DNA of 25,638 nucleotides from RGIG3009 sp964470515 (lineage in GTDB: Bacteria; Bacillota; Clostridia; Oscillospirales; Acutalibacteraceae): positions 1-25,638 of the forward strand of contig CAYYDD010000018.1 of the NCBI GenBank assembly GCA_964470515.1, written 5' to 3'. The notes under the pieces were generated by a model. The model was not told where the DNA came from. It did not search any database and saw only the letters and a program-made list of their open reading frames with translations. A program made the position numbers and the translations under genes. Below, one piece after another: positions 1-6,267 of this stretch. Positions within the stretch are counted from its first letter, which is position 1; each line of letters starts with the position of its first letter.

Positions 1-257
1 AGCTGCTCGGCATCCAACACAAACTGATCCGACCATACACACCTCGACATAACGGGAAAGTGGAACGCAGCCATCGTAAGGACAATGAGGAATTTTATGC
101 TTCTCACAAATTTTATTCCTTTGATGATTTCAAAAAGCAATTAACCGTTCGTCAACGTCAATACAACAATTTCCCTATGCGTCCACTCAACTGGCGCTCT
201 CCCAAACACATCCTTGCTGCTTTCCCTAGTGTGTAACACTTCATTGACAAACCTACA
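1..257 (+). mobile_element. 3' end of an integrase-type insertion sequence
   Basis: The window opens inside an insertion sequence. It contains the C-terminal end of a DDE/integrase-core transposase (3-236) followed by about 20 bases that read TTCATTGACAAACCTACA. I take the end of the element to be near 257 because the sequence terminates in ACA there, the complement of a TGT start typical of IS481-like ends. The left end lies outside the window, so target duplication cannot be checked. It sits about 165 bases upstream of the mnmG promoter. Assignment to IS481-like rather than another integrase-core family is from motif memory only. Confidence 0.6.
3..236 (+). CDS. Integrase-core transposase, C-terminal part (cut by window edge)
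   Basis: The open frame enters from outside the window and ends at TAA 234-236, giving 77 visible residues. It reads PYTPRHNGKVERSHRKDNE, which is the last conserved block of the rve integrase core; the glutamate in KVER is the third residue of the DDE catalytic triad. This is followed by FYSFDDFKKQL and a tail with NNFPMRPLNWRSP, typical of IS481-like and related transposases that work by cut-and-paste or copy-out transposition. Nothing in the visible part is broken, so the full gene may be intact upstream. The family name is inferred; the transposase identity is secure. Confidence 0.8.
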   Translation: MLGIQHKLIRPYTPRHNGKVERSHRKDNEEFYASHKFYSFDDFKKQLTVRQRQYNNFPMRPLNWRSPKHILAAFPSV

Positions 258-366
258 GGCTTTTTGGACAAAAATTAGCCGAATTGTGAAAAACATCGTG
301 GAAAATGTTAGTGTATACCGATAAAAAACCGTTGAAAATCAAGGGCTGCCCCCGCTTTCCACCAAG

Positions 367-375
367 TTGTCCACA
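367..375 (+). other. DnaA-box-like 9-mer
   Basis: TTGTCCACA differs at one position from the DnaA box TTATCCACA. Looser matches lie nearby: TGTGAAAAA at about 284 and 391, and CGTGGAAAA near 297. The stretch 258-420 is AT-rich and has no gene. One near-match with weak neighbours is not enough to call an origin. Confidence 0.2.
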
Positions 376-421
376 TTTCAACAGTAGAAAATGTGAAAAA
401 CTCAGCATTTGCAAAAAACGG

Positions 422-450
422 TTGCGAGCGGAGACAGAACGCTGTATAAT
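422..450 (+). promoter_or_regulatory. Sigma-A promoter of mnmG-rsmG
   Basis: The -35 TTGCGA (422-427) and a perfect -10 TATAAT (445-450) are 17 bases apart. They lie 36 bases upstream of the mnmG start, with an AAAGGA ribosome site at 470-475. Confidence 0.8.
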
Positions 451-485
451 GGGCATATATACCGTGTAAAAAGGAACTAATCGTT

Positions 486-2363
486 ATGAAATTTCGCGCA
501 GGAGACTATCAGGTAGCCGTGATCGGTGCCGGGCACGCAGGTATTGAAGCTGCTTTGGCGGCGGCGCGTCTGGGGTGCTCATCGGTCATCTTTACCATCA
601 ATCTGGATGCCGTCGGCAATATGCCGTGCAACCCGTCCATCGGCGGCACGGCCAAGGGCCATTTGGTGCGGGAGATCGACGCACTCGGCGGTGAAATGGG
701 GAAGGCGGCGGATGCCACCTTCCTGCAATCCCGTATGCTCAACCGCGGCAAGGGACCTGCGGTACATTCCCTGCGCGCACAGATCGACCGCCGTGTTTAC
801 GGCGCGTATATGAAGCACATATTGGAAACCACCCCCGGGCTGGTGCTCCGTCAAGGTGAGATCACGGCCATCAAGCCGTGTGACGGCCGCTGGCTGCTCA
901 CCACCCGTTTAGAGGAAGAATATCTGGCGGATACCGTCATTCTCGCTACCGGCACCTACCTACACGGCCGCATCTTTATCGGGGACGTGTCGTACGACGG
1001 CGGGCCGGACGGCTTGTTCCCCGCGTCAGAGCTGACCCAATCGCTGGTGTCTATGGGGATATCACTGCGCCGCTTTAAGACCGGCACGCCGGCCCGCGTG
1101 TTGCGTTCCAGCATTGATTTTTCCAAGACCGAACGCCAGCCGGGCGACGATCCGGTGGTGCCGTTCTCGTTTGAGACCGGCGGCATTCTTAAAAATCAGG
1201 TGGATTGTTATATCACGTGGACGACTCACGAAACCAGGCGCGTAATACTTGAAAATCTCCACCGTTCTCCGCTGTACGGTGGAAAGATCCACGGCGTCGG
1301 TCCGCGGTACTGCCCGAGCATTGAGGATAAGATCGTTCGCTTCGCGGAAAAGGAACGCCACCAGGTGTTCATTGAGCCGTGCGGCCTGCATACCGACGAG
1401 ATGTATTTGCAAGGGCTGTCCTCGTCGTTGCCGGTGGACGTACAGCTGCAATTTTTGCACACCATTCCGGGCCTCGAAAACGTCAGTGTGATGCGCCCGG
1501 CTTATGCTATCGAATACGACTGCTGTGATCCCACACAGCTTGCGGCTTCTCTGGAGTTCAAGCAATTCCCCGGTCTGTACGGCGCGGGTCAGTTCAACGG
1601 TAGCTCCGGGTATGAGGAAGCCGCCGCGCAGGGTCTGGTCGCCGGTATCAACGCGGCACGTCGTGTAAAGGGCTGTAATCCGCTGGTGCTCGACCGCGCC
1701 ACCGGCTACGTCGGCACCCTCATTGACGATCTCGTTACCAAGGGTTGCTCCGACCCGTACCGTATGATGACCTCACGCTCGGAATACCGCTTGGTGCTGC
1801 GGCAGGATAACGCCGACGAGCGTCTGACCCCCATCGGCCGCAAGGTCGGCTTGGTGGACGACGGTCGCTGGGAGCGCTTTTGCCGCCGTCAGGCGCAAAA
1901 GGCCACGGAGCGTGCCCGGTTGCACGATACCATCCTGTCGCCGACCGACGCGCTCAACGCCGTGCTGACAGACAGCGGTACCACGCCCGTCGTCACGGGT
2001 ATCCGTCTGGAGGAGCTGTTGCGCCGCCCGCAGATCACTTATGCTACGTTACAGCGGCTCGGCGCAGACGATCCCGCATTGGATCCACTGGTGCGTGAGC
2101 AGGTTGAGGTCGAGGTGAAATACGAGGGCTACGTCCGCCGCCAGCTGGCGGATATTGAAGAAATGCGCCGCTTGGAAAACCGCTTGCTGCCGCCGGACGT
2201 AGATTTTACCGCGATCACAGGCTTGCGGCTGGAGGCGCAGGAAAAGCTACAGCGTATCCGCCCGCGCAGTATCGGGCAGGCATCCCGCATCAGCGGGGTC
2301 AGCCCGGCCGATGTGTCGGTGCTTATCGTGTGGCTGGCGGGAAGAGGGGAGGAGCAACGATGA
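486..2363 (+). CDS. mnmG: tRNA uridine-5-carboxymethylaminomethyl modification enzyme MnmG (GidA)
   Basis: MnmG works with MnmE to install the carboxymethylaminomethyl group on the wobble uridine (U34) of certain tRNAs in the cytoplasm, using FAD, NADH, glycine and a methylenetetrahydrofolate carbon. The 625-residue product matches the usual length of about 625-630. The N-terminal FAD site GAGHAGIEAA is at about residues 14-23, with the family block NMPCNPSIGG and the PAVHSLRAQ segment after it. The later GQFNGSSGYEEAAAQG and MTSRSEYRL blocks and a C-terminal helical tail that binds MnmE complete the family pattern. The ATG at 486 has AAAGGA about 10 bases upstream. The rsmG start overlaps its stop codon. 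The usual mnmE partner is not on the upstream side; an insertion sequence is there instead. Confidence 0.97.
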   Translation: MKFRAGDYQVAVIGAGHAGIEAALAAARLGCSSVIFTINLDAVGNMPCNPSIGGTAKGHLVREIDALGGEMGKAADATFLQSRMLNRGKGPAVHSLRAQIDRRVYGAYMKHILETTPGLVLRQGEITAIKPCDGRWLLTTRLEEEYLADTVILATGTYLHGRIFIGDVSYDGGPDGLFPASELTQSLVSMGISLRRFKTGTPARVLRSSIDFSKTERQPGDDPVVPFSFETGGILKNQVDCYITWTTHETRRVILENLHRSPLYGGKIHGVGPRYCPSIEDKIVRFAEKERHQVFIEPCGLHTDEMYLQGLSSSLPVDVQLQFLHTIPGLENVSVMRPAYAIEYDCCDPTQLAASLEFKQFPGLYGAGQFNGSSGYEEAAAQGLVAGINAARRVKGCNPLVLDRATGYVGTLIDDLVTKGCSDPYRMMTSRSEYRLVLRQDNADERLTPIGRKVGLVDDGRWERFCRRQAQKATERARLHDTILSPTDALNAVLTDSGTTPVVTGIRLEELLRRPQITYATLQRLGADDPALDPLVREQVEVEVKYEGYVRRQLADIEEMRRLENRLLPPDVDFTAITGLRLEAQEKLQRIRPRSIGQASRISGVSPADVSVLIVWLAGRGEEQR

Positions 2364-3091
2364 TCGACAGAGAGCTGCTGTGCGGTATCACCGCCGAATA
2401 CGGGGTAGCCTTGGATACCGCGGCACTGGATAAGCTGGAGCGGTATGCCGAGCTGCTGGTGGATTGGAATGGGCGGATGAATCTCACCGCCATCACCGAC
2501 CCTGTGGGTATCGCTGTCAAGCATTTTGCCGACAGCTTGGCCGCCGTGCCGTTGTTGCCGCAAAAAAACGGGATCTCTGTCATTGACGTCGGCACGGGTG
2601 CGGGGTTTCCCGGTATTCCGTTTGCCATCGTGCGGCCGGATATCCGTCTGACCTTGCTGGACAGCTTAAATAAGCGTCTCATCTTTCTGGAAGAGGTTTG
2701 CCGTGAACTGGATATGCCGGTGCAACGTATCCACGCCCGCGCCGAAGAAGGCGGTTGCAGATCGGAACTGCGCGAGAGGTTTGACGTGGCCACCGCCCGC
2801 GCGGTGGCGGGTCTGCCGGTACTGTTGGAATACTGCCTGCCATTCGTCAAGCCCGGCGGCTGCTTTGTAGCGCTCAAGGGCCCCGACAGTGACGATGAAC
2901 ACCGCGCCGCCGGCAACGCGCTGTTGCGGCTCGGCGGTAAAACACGTGATGTGTACAAGCTGGTATTGCCGAAAACACCGCGTGACGGCATCGAGCAGCA
3001 GGAACGCCGCATCTTCGTATTTGAGAAAACCGGGCACACGCCGTCGGCGTATCCGCGCACGTCGGGTAAGATCGCCAAAGCCCCGTTGTGA
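2360..3091 (+). CDS. rsmG: 16S rRNA (guanine527-N7)-methyltransferase RsmG (GidB)
   Basis: RsmG methylates N7 of G527 in 16S rRNA with S-adenosylmethionine; its loss gives low-level streptomycin resistance in several bacteria. I place the start at ATG 2360, which overlaps the mnmG stop as ATGA and follows a GGGGAGGAG ribosome site, rather than at the upstream in-frame ATG 2330 inside mnmG. This gives 243 residues, normal for Firmicutes. The SAM-binding loop is VIDVGTGAGFPGIP, followed by a second block TARAVAGLPVLLEYCLPFVKPGG typical of GidB. Overlap with mnmG indicates translational coupling in the classical gid operon. No parA/parB follow, unlike in Bacillus. Confidence 0.96.
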   Translation: MIDRELLCGITAEYGVALDTAALDKLERYAELLVDWNGRMNLTAITDPVGIAVKHFADSLAAVPLLPQKNGISVIDVGTGAGFPGIPFAIVRPDIRLTLLDSLNKRLIFLEEVCRELDMPVQRIHARAEEGGCRSELRERFDVATARAVAGLPVLLEYCLPFVKPGGCFVALKGPDSDDEHRAAGNALLRLGGKTRDVYKLVLPKTPRDGIEQQERRIFVFEKTGHTPSAYPRTSGKIAKAPL

Positions 3092-3102
3092 GGTGACTCG
3101 TT

Positions 3103-3321
3103 ATGGATAAAAAGCAACTGGAACGCATCAGCGAGCTGACGCGTATTTCCCGCAAACGGGAATTAACTCCTGCGGAGCAGGAGGAGCGTCAGCAGCTTCG
3201 TGCGGCATATATCGCCGCGATCCGCGCCGATATGACGGCGACGCTGCAAAACGTGTCCATCGCCGAGCCGGACGGTACCGTCCGTCCGCTGAGACCCCGC
3301 GGCAAGGGAACAAAGCACTAA
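3103..3321 (+). CDS. DUF896 (YnzC/UPF0291) family small protein
   Basis: This 72-residue protein begins MDKKQLERISELTRISRKRE and continues LTPAEQEERQQLRAAYIAAIRADM. This is the two-helix hairpin of the DUF896/UPF0291 family, represented by Bacillus subtilis YnzC. The family is cytoplasmic; YnzC is LexA-regulated in B. subtilis but its molecular role is not firmly known. Charged residues dominate and the C-terminus is basic and unstructured. It starts 11 bases after rsmG, with GAGGTG upstream of ATG 3103, so it is probably read with mnmG-rsmG. The IS-derived element begins two bases after its stop codon. Confidence 0.85.
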   Translation: MDKKQLERISELTRISRKRELTPAEQEERQQLRAAYIAAIRADMTATLQNVSIAEPDGTVRPLRPRGKGTKH

Positions 3322-3342
3322 ACAAAAAAGGTCGAACGGCAC

Positions 3343-3462
3343 TAATGGTAGATCCCATGCCGGTATATCCATTCGTGACACTCCGAAGAACCGACACATC
3401 TCACTAATGGAATATTTTTCTTTATGACGGTAGATCACCCTATGTTTTACGCTTGTTCTCAC
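3343..3462 (-). pseudogene. IS3-type OrfB transposase, N-terminal fragment
   Basis: Reading from GTG 3462, which overlaps the orfA stop as GTGA, the frame gives VIYRHKEKYSISEMCRFFGVSR followed by MDIPAWDLPL. This is the HTH-like N-terminus of IS3-family OrfB. The usual SGYY-containing segment after GVSR is missing, suggesting a small internal deletion. After about 40 codons the frame passes into the terminal inverted repeat (VPFDLF), so the whole catalytic core is gone. It cannot encode an active transposase. Confidence 0.65.
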
Positions 3463-3798
3463 TTGCTTTCTGTGAGCGAGAGAAAATCCCGCATCCGTTC
3501 GTTTTCCATTTCTAATTTTTTAAGATATCTTTCTTTGTTTGTAAGTTCATACTGTAACTGAGTAAGCTTACTTAGTTGTTTTACAGATGGCGGCAATTCC
3601 GTTCCGTCTTTTCTTGACCTGCCTTTGGGTTTGATTTTTATTCCTGCTACAAGTTTACGTTGGTTTTTATTTGAAAGCTCGCATTTCTTTATATGTGAAA
3701 CCAAACTTATCTCCTATTTCCCGTAGAGTGTGCCCTTGCTCTAAATATTCGATTAACTCTTTTTCGAAATCGTTTATATGTCTGTATTTTCTTTACAT
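3459..3798 (-). pseudogene. IS3-type OrfA (helix-turn-helix), broken
   Basis: Starting at ATG 3796-3798, the second codon is TAA, probably a CAA-to-TAA change. The frame then reads RKYRHINDFEKELIEYLEQG and HTLREIGDKFGFTYKEMRAFK, a clear IS3 OrfA helix-turn-helix. A one-base frameshift at about 3692-3697 moves the rest into another frame: NQRKLVAGIKIKPKGRSRK, then a leucine/charged coiled-coil ending MENERMRDFLSLTESK at stop 3459-3461. At least two disabling changes are therefore visible. Normal OrfA would bind the terminal repeats and pair with OrfB through the coiled coil. Confidence 0.7.
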
Positions 3799-3806
3799 AA
3801 CAAAAT

Positions 3807-3841
3807 CTCCTATGGTAGCTTCTTTCATTCTACCATAGGAG
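3807..3841 (-). promoter_or_regulatory. Hairpin covering the orfA ribosome site
   Basis: A perfect 12-bp stem (CTCCTATGGTAG at 3807-3818 pairing with 3830-3841, 11-base loop) lies just upstream of the degenerate orfA start. On the minus strand the downstream arm contains the AGGAG ribosome site, 8 bases before the ATG. Such structures are known in several insertion sequences to keep read-through transcripts from being translated. Confidence 0.55.
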
Positions 3842-3910
3842 GCTGTTTTCTTCTATCGTCCGTTTTTACCGGACTTGTGCACTGCCGTTCGACCTTTTTT
3901 ACGTATTCCG

Positions 3911-4951
3911 TTAGGAGATCGACAGCTCGGAGGCCAGCGTCTTATCCGTCAGACACATATAGGTCTTACCGGTTGCGAACACGGCGGGACTGCCGTCGGT
4001 CTCGGTGATGGTCAGGCTGTCCTCCGTGCGGTTGAAATTGATTTCACGCGCGGTGCCGTTCGAGATCAGATAACCCGTGCCGGAGCCGGTTCGGAAGTTG
4101 TACCACGTGTACTTGTCATTCTTGGACTCCACGTACTTTTCCGCATACAGCACCAACACGTTGGAGGCCGTGATCTGGTTGCCCTCCAGCGAGTTGTGCG
4201 GCTTGCAGGAGGAAGCCGCACCTCTGTTTTTGCCGTACAGACCGGTCTCAGCATCGTAAACGAAGGTCACTGTCGTGCTGGCAGTGGTCTTCAACTGTAC
4301 GGTGTTGGCCGTCGTGTCGCCACTCTTTTCCCCGAACGTGAACGGCGTGGTCTTGATCGCCGTATCCGACATACCGCTCTTTTGCATTTTCGCGGCGATC
4401 TGCTCACCGCCCGTGATGAGGTTATTCCAGCTCACGTTTGCGTTGGACGACAGATACGAATCTCTCCACAGCGTGGTCGAATCCGTGTTGGTGATCTTGT
4501 CCAGCTCTGTGGCGCTACTCAGTACGTTACGCACGTACGTTGTGGCACCGGAATACACGTACACCGCGCCGAGCGCGTTGGCCGTGGCGATAAACGGAGT
4601 ACGCGCACTGCGGATGGGGCCGAATTTCTCGGGGATACGGTCAGCACTGGCGAACACCGCCATAATGCGCGGCACCGCGCCCTCAGCTTCCGTCTCCATA
4701 TAGAAATCCGCCTTGTCGATACCGTACTGGTTACCGATGATGCCCGGCTCGTTGGTGACCATAATAGCCACGGGACGGGTGCTGCTGCTTGCCATATCTT
4801 CTTCGCCGGTCAGGGGATTAAGCAGCTTGGTATTCGCCGTCGTCGTCGCAGTGGTCGTAGTTGTCGTGTTGGTCTTATCGCCGTCGGTGTTGCACGCACT
4901 CAGACAGAACACCATTGTCAGCACAAGAACAACAGATAAAAAGCGCTTCAT
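3911..4951 (-). CDS. DUF3048 family lipoprotein (YerB-like)
   Basis: I take the start as ATG 4951, with AAGGGG about 10 bases upstream, giving 346 residues. The N-terminus is a lipoprotein signal peptide: MKRFLSVVLVLTMVFCLSAC with lipobox LSAC and the modified cysteine at residue 20. A threonine-rich linker of about 20 residues follows. The folded part starts with LLNPLTGEE and RPVAIMVTNEP and contains GPIRSARTPF, the hallmark of DUF3048. The protein should sit on the outer face of the membrane; the function of the family is unknown. It is a single-gene unit convergent with the DUF896 gene, with its own promoter. Confidence 0.85.
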   Translation of the reverse strand: MKRFLSVVLVLTMVFCLSACNTDGDKTNTTTTTTATTTANTKLLNPLTGEEDMASSSTRPVAIMVTNEPGIIGNQYGIDKADFYMETEAEGAVPRIMAVFASADRIPEKFGPIRSARTPFIATANALGAVYVYSGATTYVRNVLSSATELDKITNTDSTTLWRDSYLSSNANVSWNNLITGGEQIAAKMQKSGMSDTAIKTTPFTFGEKSGDTTANTVQLKTTASTTVTFVYDAETGLYGKNRGAASSCKPHNSLEGNQITASNVLVLYAEKYVESKNDKYTWYNFRTGSGTGYLISNGTAREINFNRTEDSLTITETDGSPAVFATGKTYMCLTDKTLASELSIS

Positions 4952-4987
4952 AAGTATAATCCCCTTTTGAAAAAAATTACTTCGTCC

Positions 4988-5016
4988 AGTATACACCCTT
5001 TGACAAAAAAATACAA
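4988..5016 (-). promoter_or_regulatory. Promoter of the DUF3048 lipoprotein gene
   Basis: On the minus strand the -35 TTGTAT (5011-5016) and -10 TATACT (4988-4993) are 17 bases apart, about 37 bases upstream of the start codon. Confidence 0.6.
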
Positions 5017-5059
5017 CCCTTGTCGAAAAAAAGGTTGCAGGAAGTATTTGGGTACGGAA

Positions 5060-5088
5060 TTGACAACCGTCGCGGGGTGATATATAAT
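5060..5088 (+). promoter_or_regulatory. Perfect consensus promoter of the tRNA-Arg locus
   Basis: TTGACA (5060-5065) and TATAAT (5083-5088) with exactly 17 bases between them match the sigma-A consensus completely. The 5' tRNA half starts 11 bases after the -10, where a mature tRNA transcript would begin. The intact tRNA-Arg is about 105 bases further on, with no convincing promoter of its own. Confidence 0.85.
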
Positions 5089-5098
5089 AGATGTGCAC

Positions 5099-5138
5099 GT
5101 CTCATTAGTTCAATGGATGGAATAAGCCCATCCTAAGG
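5099..5138 (+). pseudogene. 5' half of a tRNA-Arg(CCU)
   Basis: The segment folds as acceptor strand GTCTCAT, T8-A9, D-arm GTTC/GAAT with an AATGGAT loop, then anticodon stem strand AGCCC and loop ATCCTAA with anticodon CCT at 5132-5134. Only GG of the 3' anticodon strand follows before the sequence diverges. Loop position 32 is A rather than the usual pyrimidine. It lies directly behind a perfect promoter, so it is probably the original tRNA position. A plausible 3' half is found at 6032-6075. Confidence 0.6.
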
Positions 5139-5203
5139 TGTTCCTCGATCTCTTGCCTCACCTCAAAAGGCAAACGGTTAAAAGTTTGAATTGTATAATG
5201 TAT

Positions 5204-5280
5204 GCGCTTGTACCTCAGCAGGATAGAGGGTCCGCCTCCTAAGCGGAACGCCCCCGGTTCGAATCCGGGCAAGTGCGCCA
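5204..5280 (+). tRNA. tRNA-Arg (anticodon CCU)
   Basis: The 77-base gene folds as a complete cloverleaf. The acceptor GCGCTTG (5204-5210) pairs with CAAGTGC, with one G-U pair. The anticodon stem TCCGC/GCGGA encloses loop CTCCTAA with anticodon CCT at 5238-5240. The T-arm is CCCGG-TTCGAAT-CCGGG. The discriminator is G and CCA is encoded (5278-5280). It reads the rare arginine codon AGG. It lies between two halves of another tRNA-Arg(CCU) and is followed at once by a terminator-like hairpin. Confidence 0.93.
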
Positions 5281-5282
5281 AA

Positions 5283-5315
5283 AAGTGCCGAAAATCAAGG
5301 ATTTTTGGCACTTTC
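5283..5315 (+). terminator. Hairpin terminator after tRNA-Arg
   Basis: AAAGTGCC and an AAAATC segment pair with ATTTTT and GGCACTTT around a short AAGG loop, three bases after the CCA end. The run of T after the stem is short, so termination may be partial. Confidence 0.6.
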
Positions 5316-5445
5316 GTCATTCTATGCTCACGCTTTCTTTGAGTGAGTTTTCTTTTTTATTTGAAGAAAACAAAATCGGACGAATAATACAATCCGTCAA
5401 AAATCCTGCTAATTTGTGCAGGCGTATGTTCTGTCCATAGACTTT

Positions 5446-5474
5446 TTGCTTTACATCAAAAAATATGTTATAAT
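5446..5474 (+). promoter_or_regulatory. Possible promoter of the decayed membrane protein gene
   Basis: TTGCTT (5446-5451) and TATAAT (5469-5474) with 17-base spacing lie about 50 bases before the start of the pseudogene. The flanking stretch 5316-5520 is AT-rich and otherwise shows no gene. Confidence 0.45.
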
Positions 5475-5526
5475 TATTGTAACGTTTTGTTGATTTTCAA
5501 ATCTAATAGTTGAAAGGGCGGTGAAA

Positions 5527-5980
5527 ATGTGAAATGATTTCGCTGGAATTTTAGAAATTCTGGACGCGCTATTACTTCTTAACGGAATCGGCATTTTGCT
5601 GACGGCGATATTTTGTATTTTTGAGTGTCCTCAAATTTGGGTGATTGCAAGTGTCTTGTTTTCTACCGGTTGTTGCTATTTAACGGTGAAACATGGAAAG
5701 CCTTTAGCGCTAACATTGTGGCTTTGATATTATCTGCACTAATGGTCTTACCCGTAGGTTTCTTCAGTCTTATTGCATTGATCTTTGGCAATATGGGTCA
5801 AAATACGGTTGTGCAAACCGTATATTCTCCAAGTGGGAAATATTATGCTCAAGTCATTGATAGTAACCGAGCGACGCTTGGCGGAGATATCCTTGTCGAC
5901 GTATACGAAAAAACGGAATCAACACAATTCTTTTCAAAGTCGTAACACAAGATAATACTTCAACCTTAAAAATCCCCTGA
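5527..5980 (+). pseudogene. Frameshifted small membrane protein gene (DUF5412-like?)
   Basis: Three frames together spell one protein. From ATG 5527 (the next codon is TGA) the first reads NDFAGILEILDALLLLNGIG and continues as two hydrophobic segments to about 5720. The second frame continues through VALILSALMVLPVGFFSLIAL (broken here as VALILSALMVLP and VGFFSLIAL) and a soluble part with YSPSGKYYAQVIDSNRATLG. A third frame supplies ILFKVVTQDNTSTLKIP to the stop at 5978-5980. The YSP-K-YYA-VIDS pattern resembles small membrane-anchored proteins of the DUF5412 type, but that link is a memory-based guess. Composition is far more AT-rich than the flanking genes, which fits an imported and decaying gene. 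Confidence 0.5.
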
Positions 5981-5999
5981 CAGCAGGGGGTTAAGTATT
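5954..5999. repeat. Extended imperfect inverted repeat
   Basis: An inner stem AATCCCCTG/CAGGGGGTT (5971-5979 with 5984-5992, loop ACAG) is framed by outer arms AATACTT (5954-5960) and AAGTATT (5993-5999). It lies at the end of the decayed gene and 33 bases before the 3' tRNA half. It could be a terminator remnant or part of an element end; no T run follows. Confidence 0.45.
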
Positions 6000-6031
6000 A
6001 CAAGGAATATGAAAGCCGTTTTCCTCGGTAT

Positions 6032-6075
6032 CTCCTAAAGGCTAGATGTGAGTTCCATCCTCGCAGGGGGCGCCA
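6032..6075 (+). pseudogene. 3' half of a tRNA-Arg(CCU)
   Basis: The segment begins in an anticodon loop CTCCTAA (anticodon CCT at 6034-6036), followed by stem strand AGGCT, a short variable loop AGAT, the T-arm GTGAG-TTCCATC-CTCGC, acceptor strand AGGGGGC, discriminator G and encoded CCA. The upstream bases do not pair with AGGCT, so the 5' half is absent. The T-loop has C at position 57 where a purine is expected, a sign of decay. It shares the CCTAA core with the 5' half at 5099-5138. The acceptor strands of the two halves pair only imperfectly. Confidence 0.6.
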
Positions 6076-6087
6076 AATCAAAAAGAG

Positions 6088-6124
6088 CCGTGAAACCTTG
6101 ACACGTAGGGCTTCACGGTTTTTT
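6088..6124 (+). terminator. Intrinsic terminator after the 3' tRNA half
   Basis: CCGTGAA (6088-6094) pairs with TTCACGG (6112-6118), followed by six T. It lies 13 bases past the CCA end, as expected for the original terminator of the tRNA gene. Confidence 0.75.
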
Positions 6125-6187
6125 CATTTTTGACACATATGTAATGATAAAATAAGCTGTATAATTGCAAACGTCAATGGTTAATGT

Positions 6188-6220
6188 GCTTTGCAAAGCT
6201 ACAGTTGCAGGTGCTGCAAC
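6188..6220. repeat. Two adjacent palindromes upstream of pduL
   Basis: GCTTTGCAAAGC (6188-6199) is a perfect 12-base palindrome. It is followed by GTTGCAG-GTG-CTGCAAC (6204-6220), a 7-bp hairpin. Both lie 50-80 bases upstream of the pduL -35. They could be operators or part of a short RNA; I recognise neither. The rest of the stretch 6125-6267 shows no gene. Confidence 0.35.
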
Positions 6221-6267
6221 GACGTGTGGCGCCCAGCGTTGCCGTGCAGCGGTTGTGAGCAGATGCC

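Larger units (their letters stand above)
3324..3900 (-). mobile_element. Internally deleted, non-autonomous IS3-like element (577 bp)
   Basis: Perfect 18-bp terminal inverted repeats bound the element: AAAAAAGGTCGAACGGCA at 3324-3341 and its complement at 3883-3900. Inside, on the minus strand, are a degenerate orfA (about 3459-3798) and the first 40 or so codons of orfB (about 3343-3462), which run directly into the left repeat. Most of orfB, including the DDE domain, is deleted. The element therefore looks like a MITE-type derivative needing a transposase in trans. Its base composition is much more AT-rich than the neighbours. Flanks show at most a two-base AC repeat, so no clear target duplication is visible. 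It sits between two convergent genes without damaging either. Confidence 0.75.

Noticed and set aside
253..456. Minus-strand 67-codon frame upstream of mnmG
   Set aside because: It covers the mnmG promoter, has no ribosome site and has no protein-like pattern.
2330..2359. Earlier start of rsmG inside mnmG
   Set aside because: ATG 2360 has a strong ribosome site and the classical ATGA overlap; the extension adds residues absent from the family.
3875..4939. Long plus-strand open frame of 354 codons
   Set aside because: It is antisense to the DUF3048 lipoprotein gene, has no ribosome site and is arginine/glycine-rich, as expected of a shadow frame in GC-rich DNA.
5194..5199. TATAAT directly before the intact tRNA-Arg as its own promoter
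   Set aside because: Transcription from it would start inside the tRNA, and there is no -35 at the correct distance.
5105..5320. Minus-strand open frame of 71 codons over the tRNA
   Set aside because: Most of it (HLPGFEPGAFRLGGGPS) is the familiar spurious translation of a tRNA antisense strand. Only the short piece between the tRNAs is kept as a low-interest finding.
5139..6031. Group I intron in the tRNA-Arg(CCU) anticodon loop
   Set aside because: Such introns exist in some bacterial tRNA-Arg(CCU) genes, but this insert contains an intact tRNA, a terminator and a coding remnant. It also shows no intron core that I can recognise.
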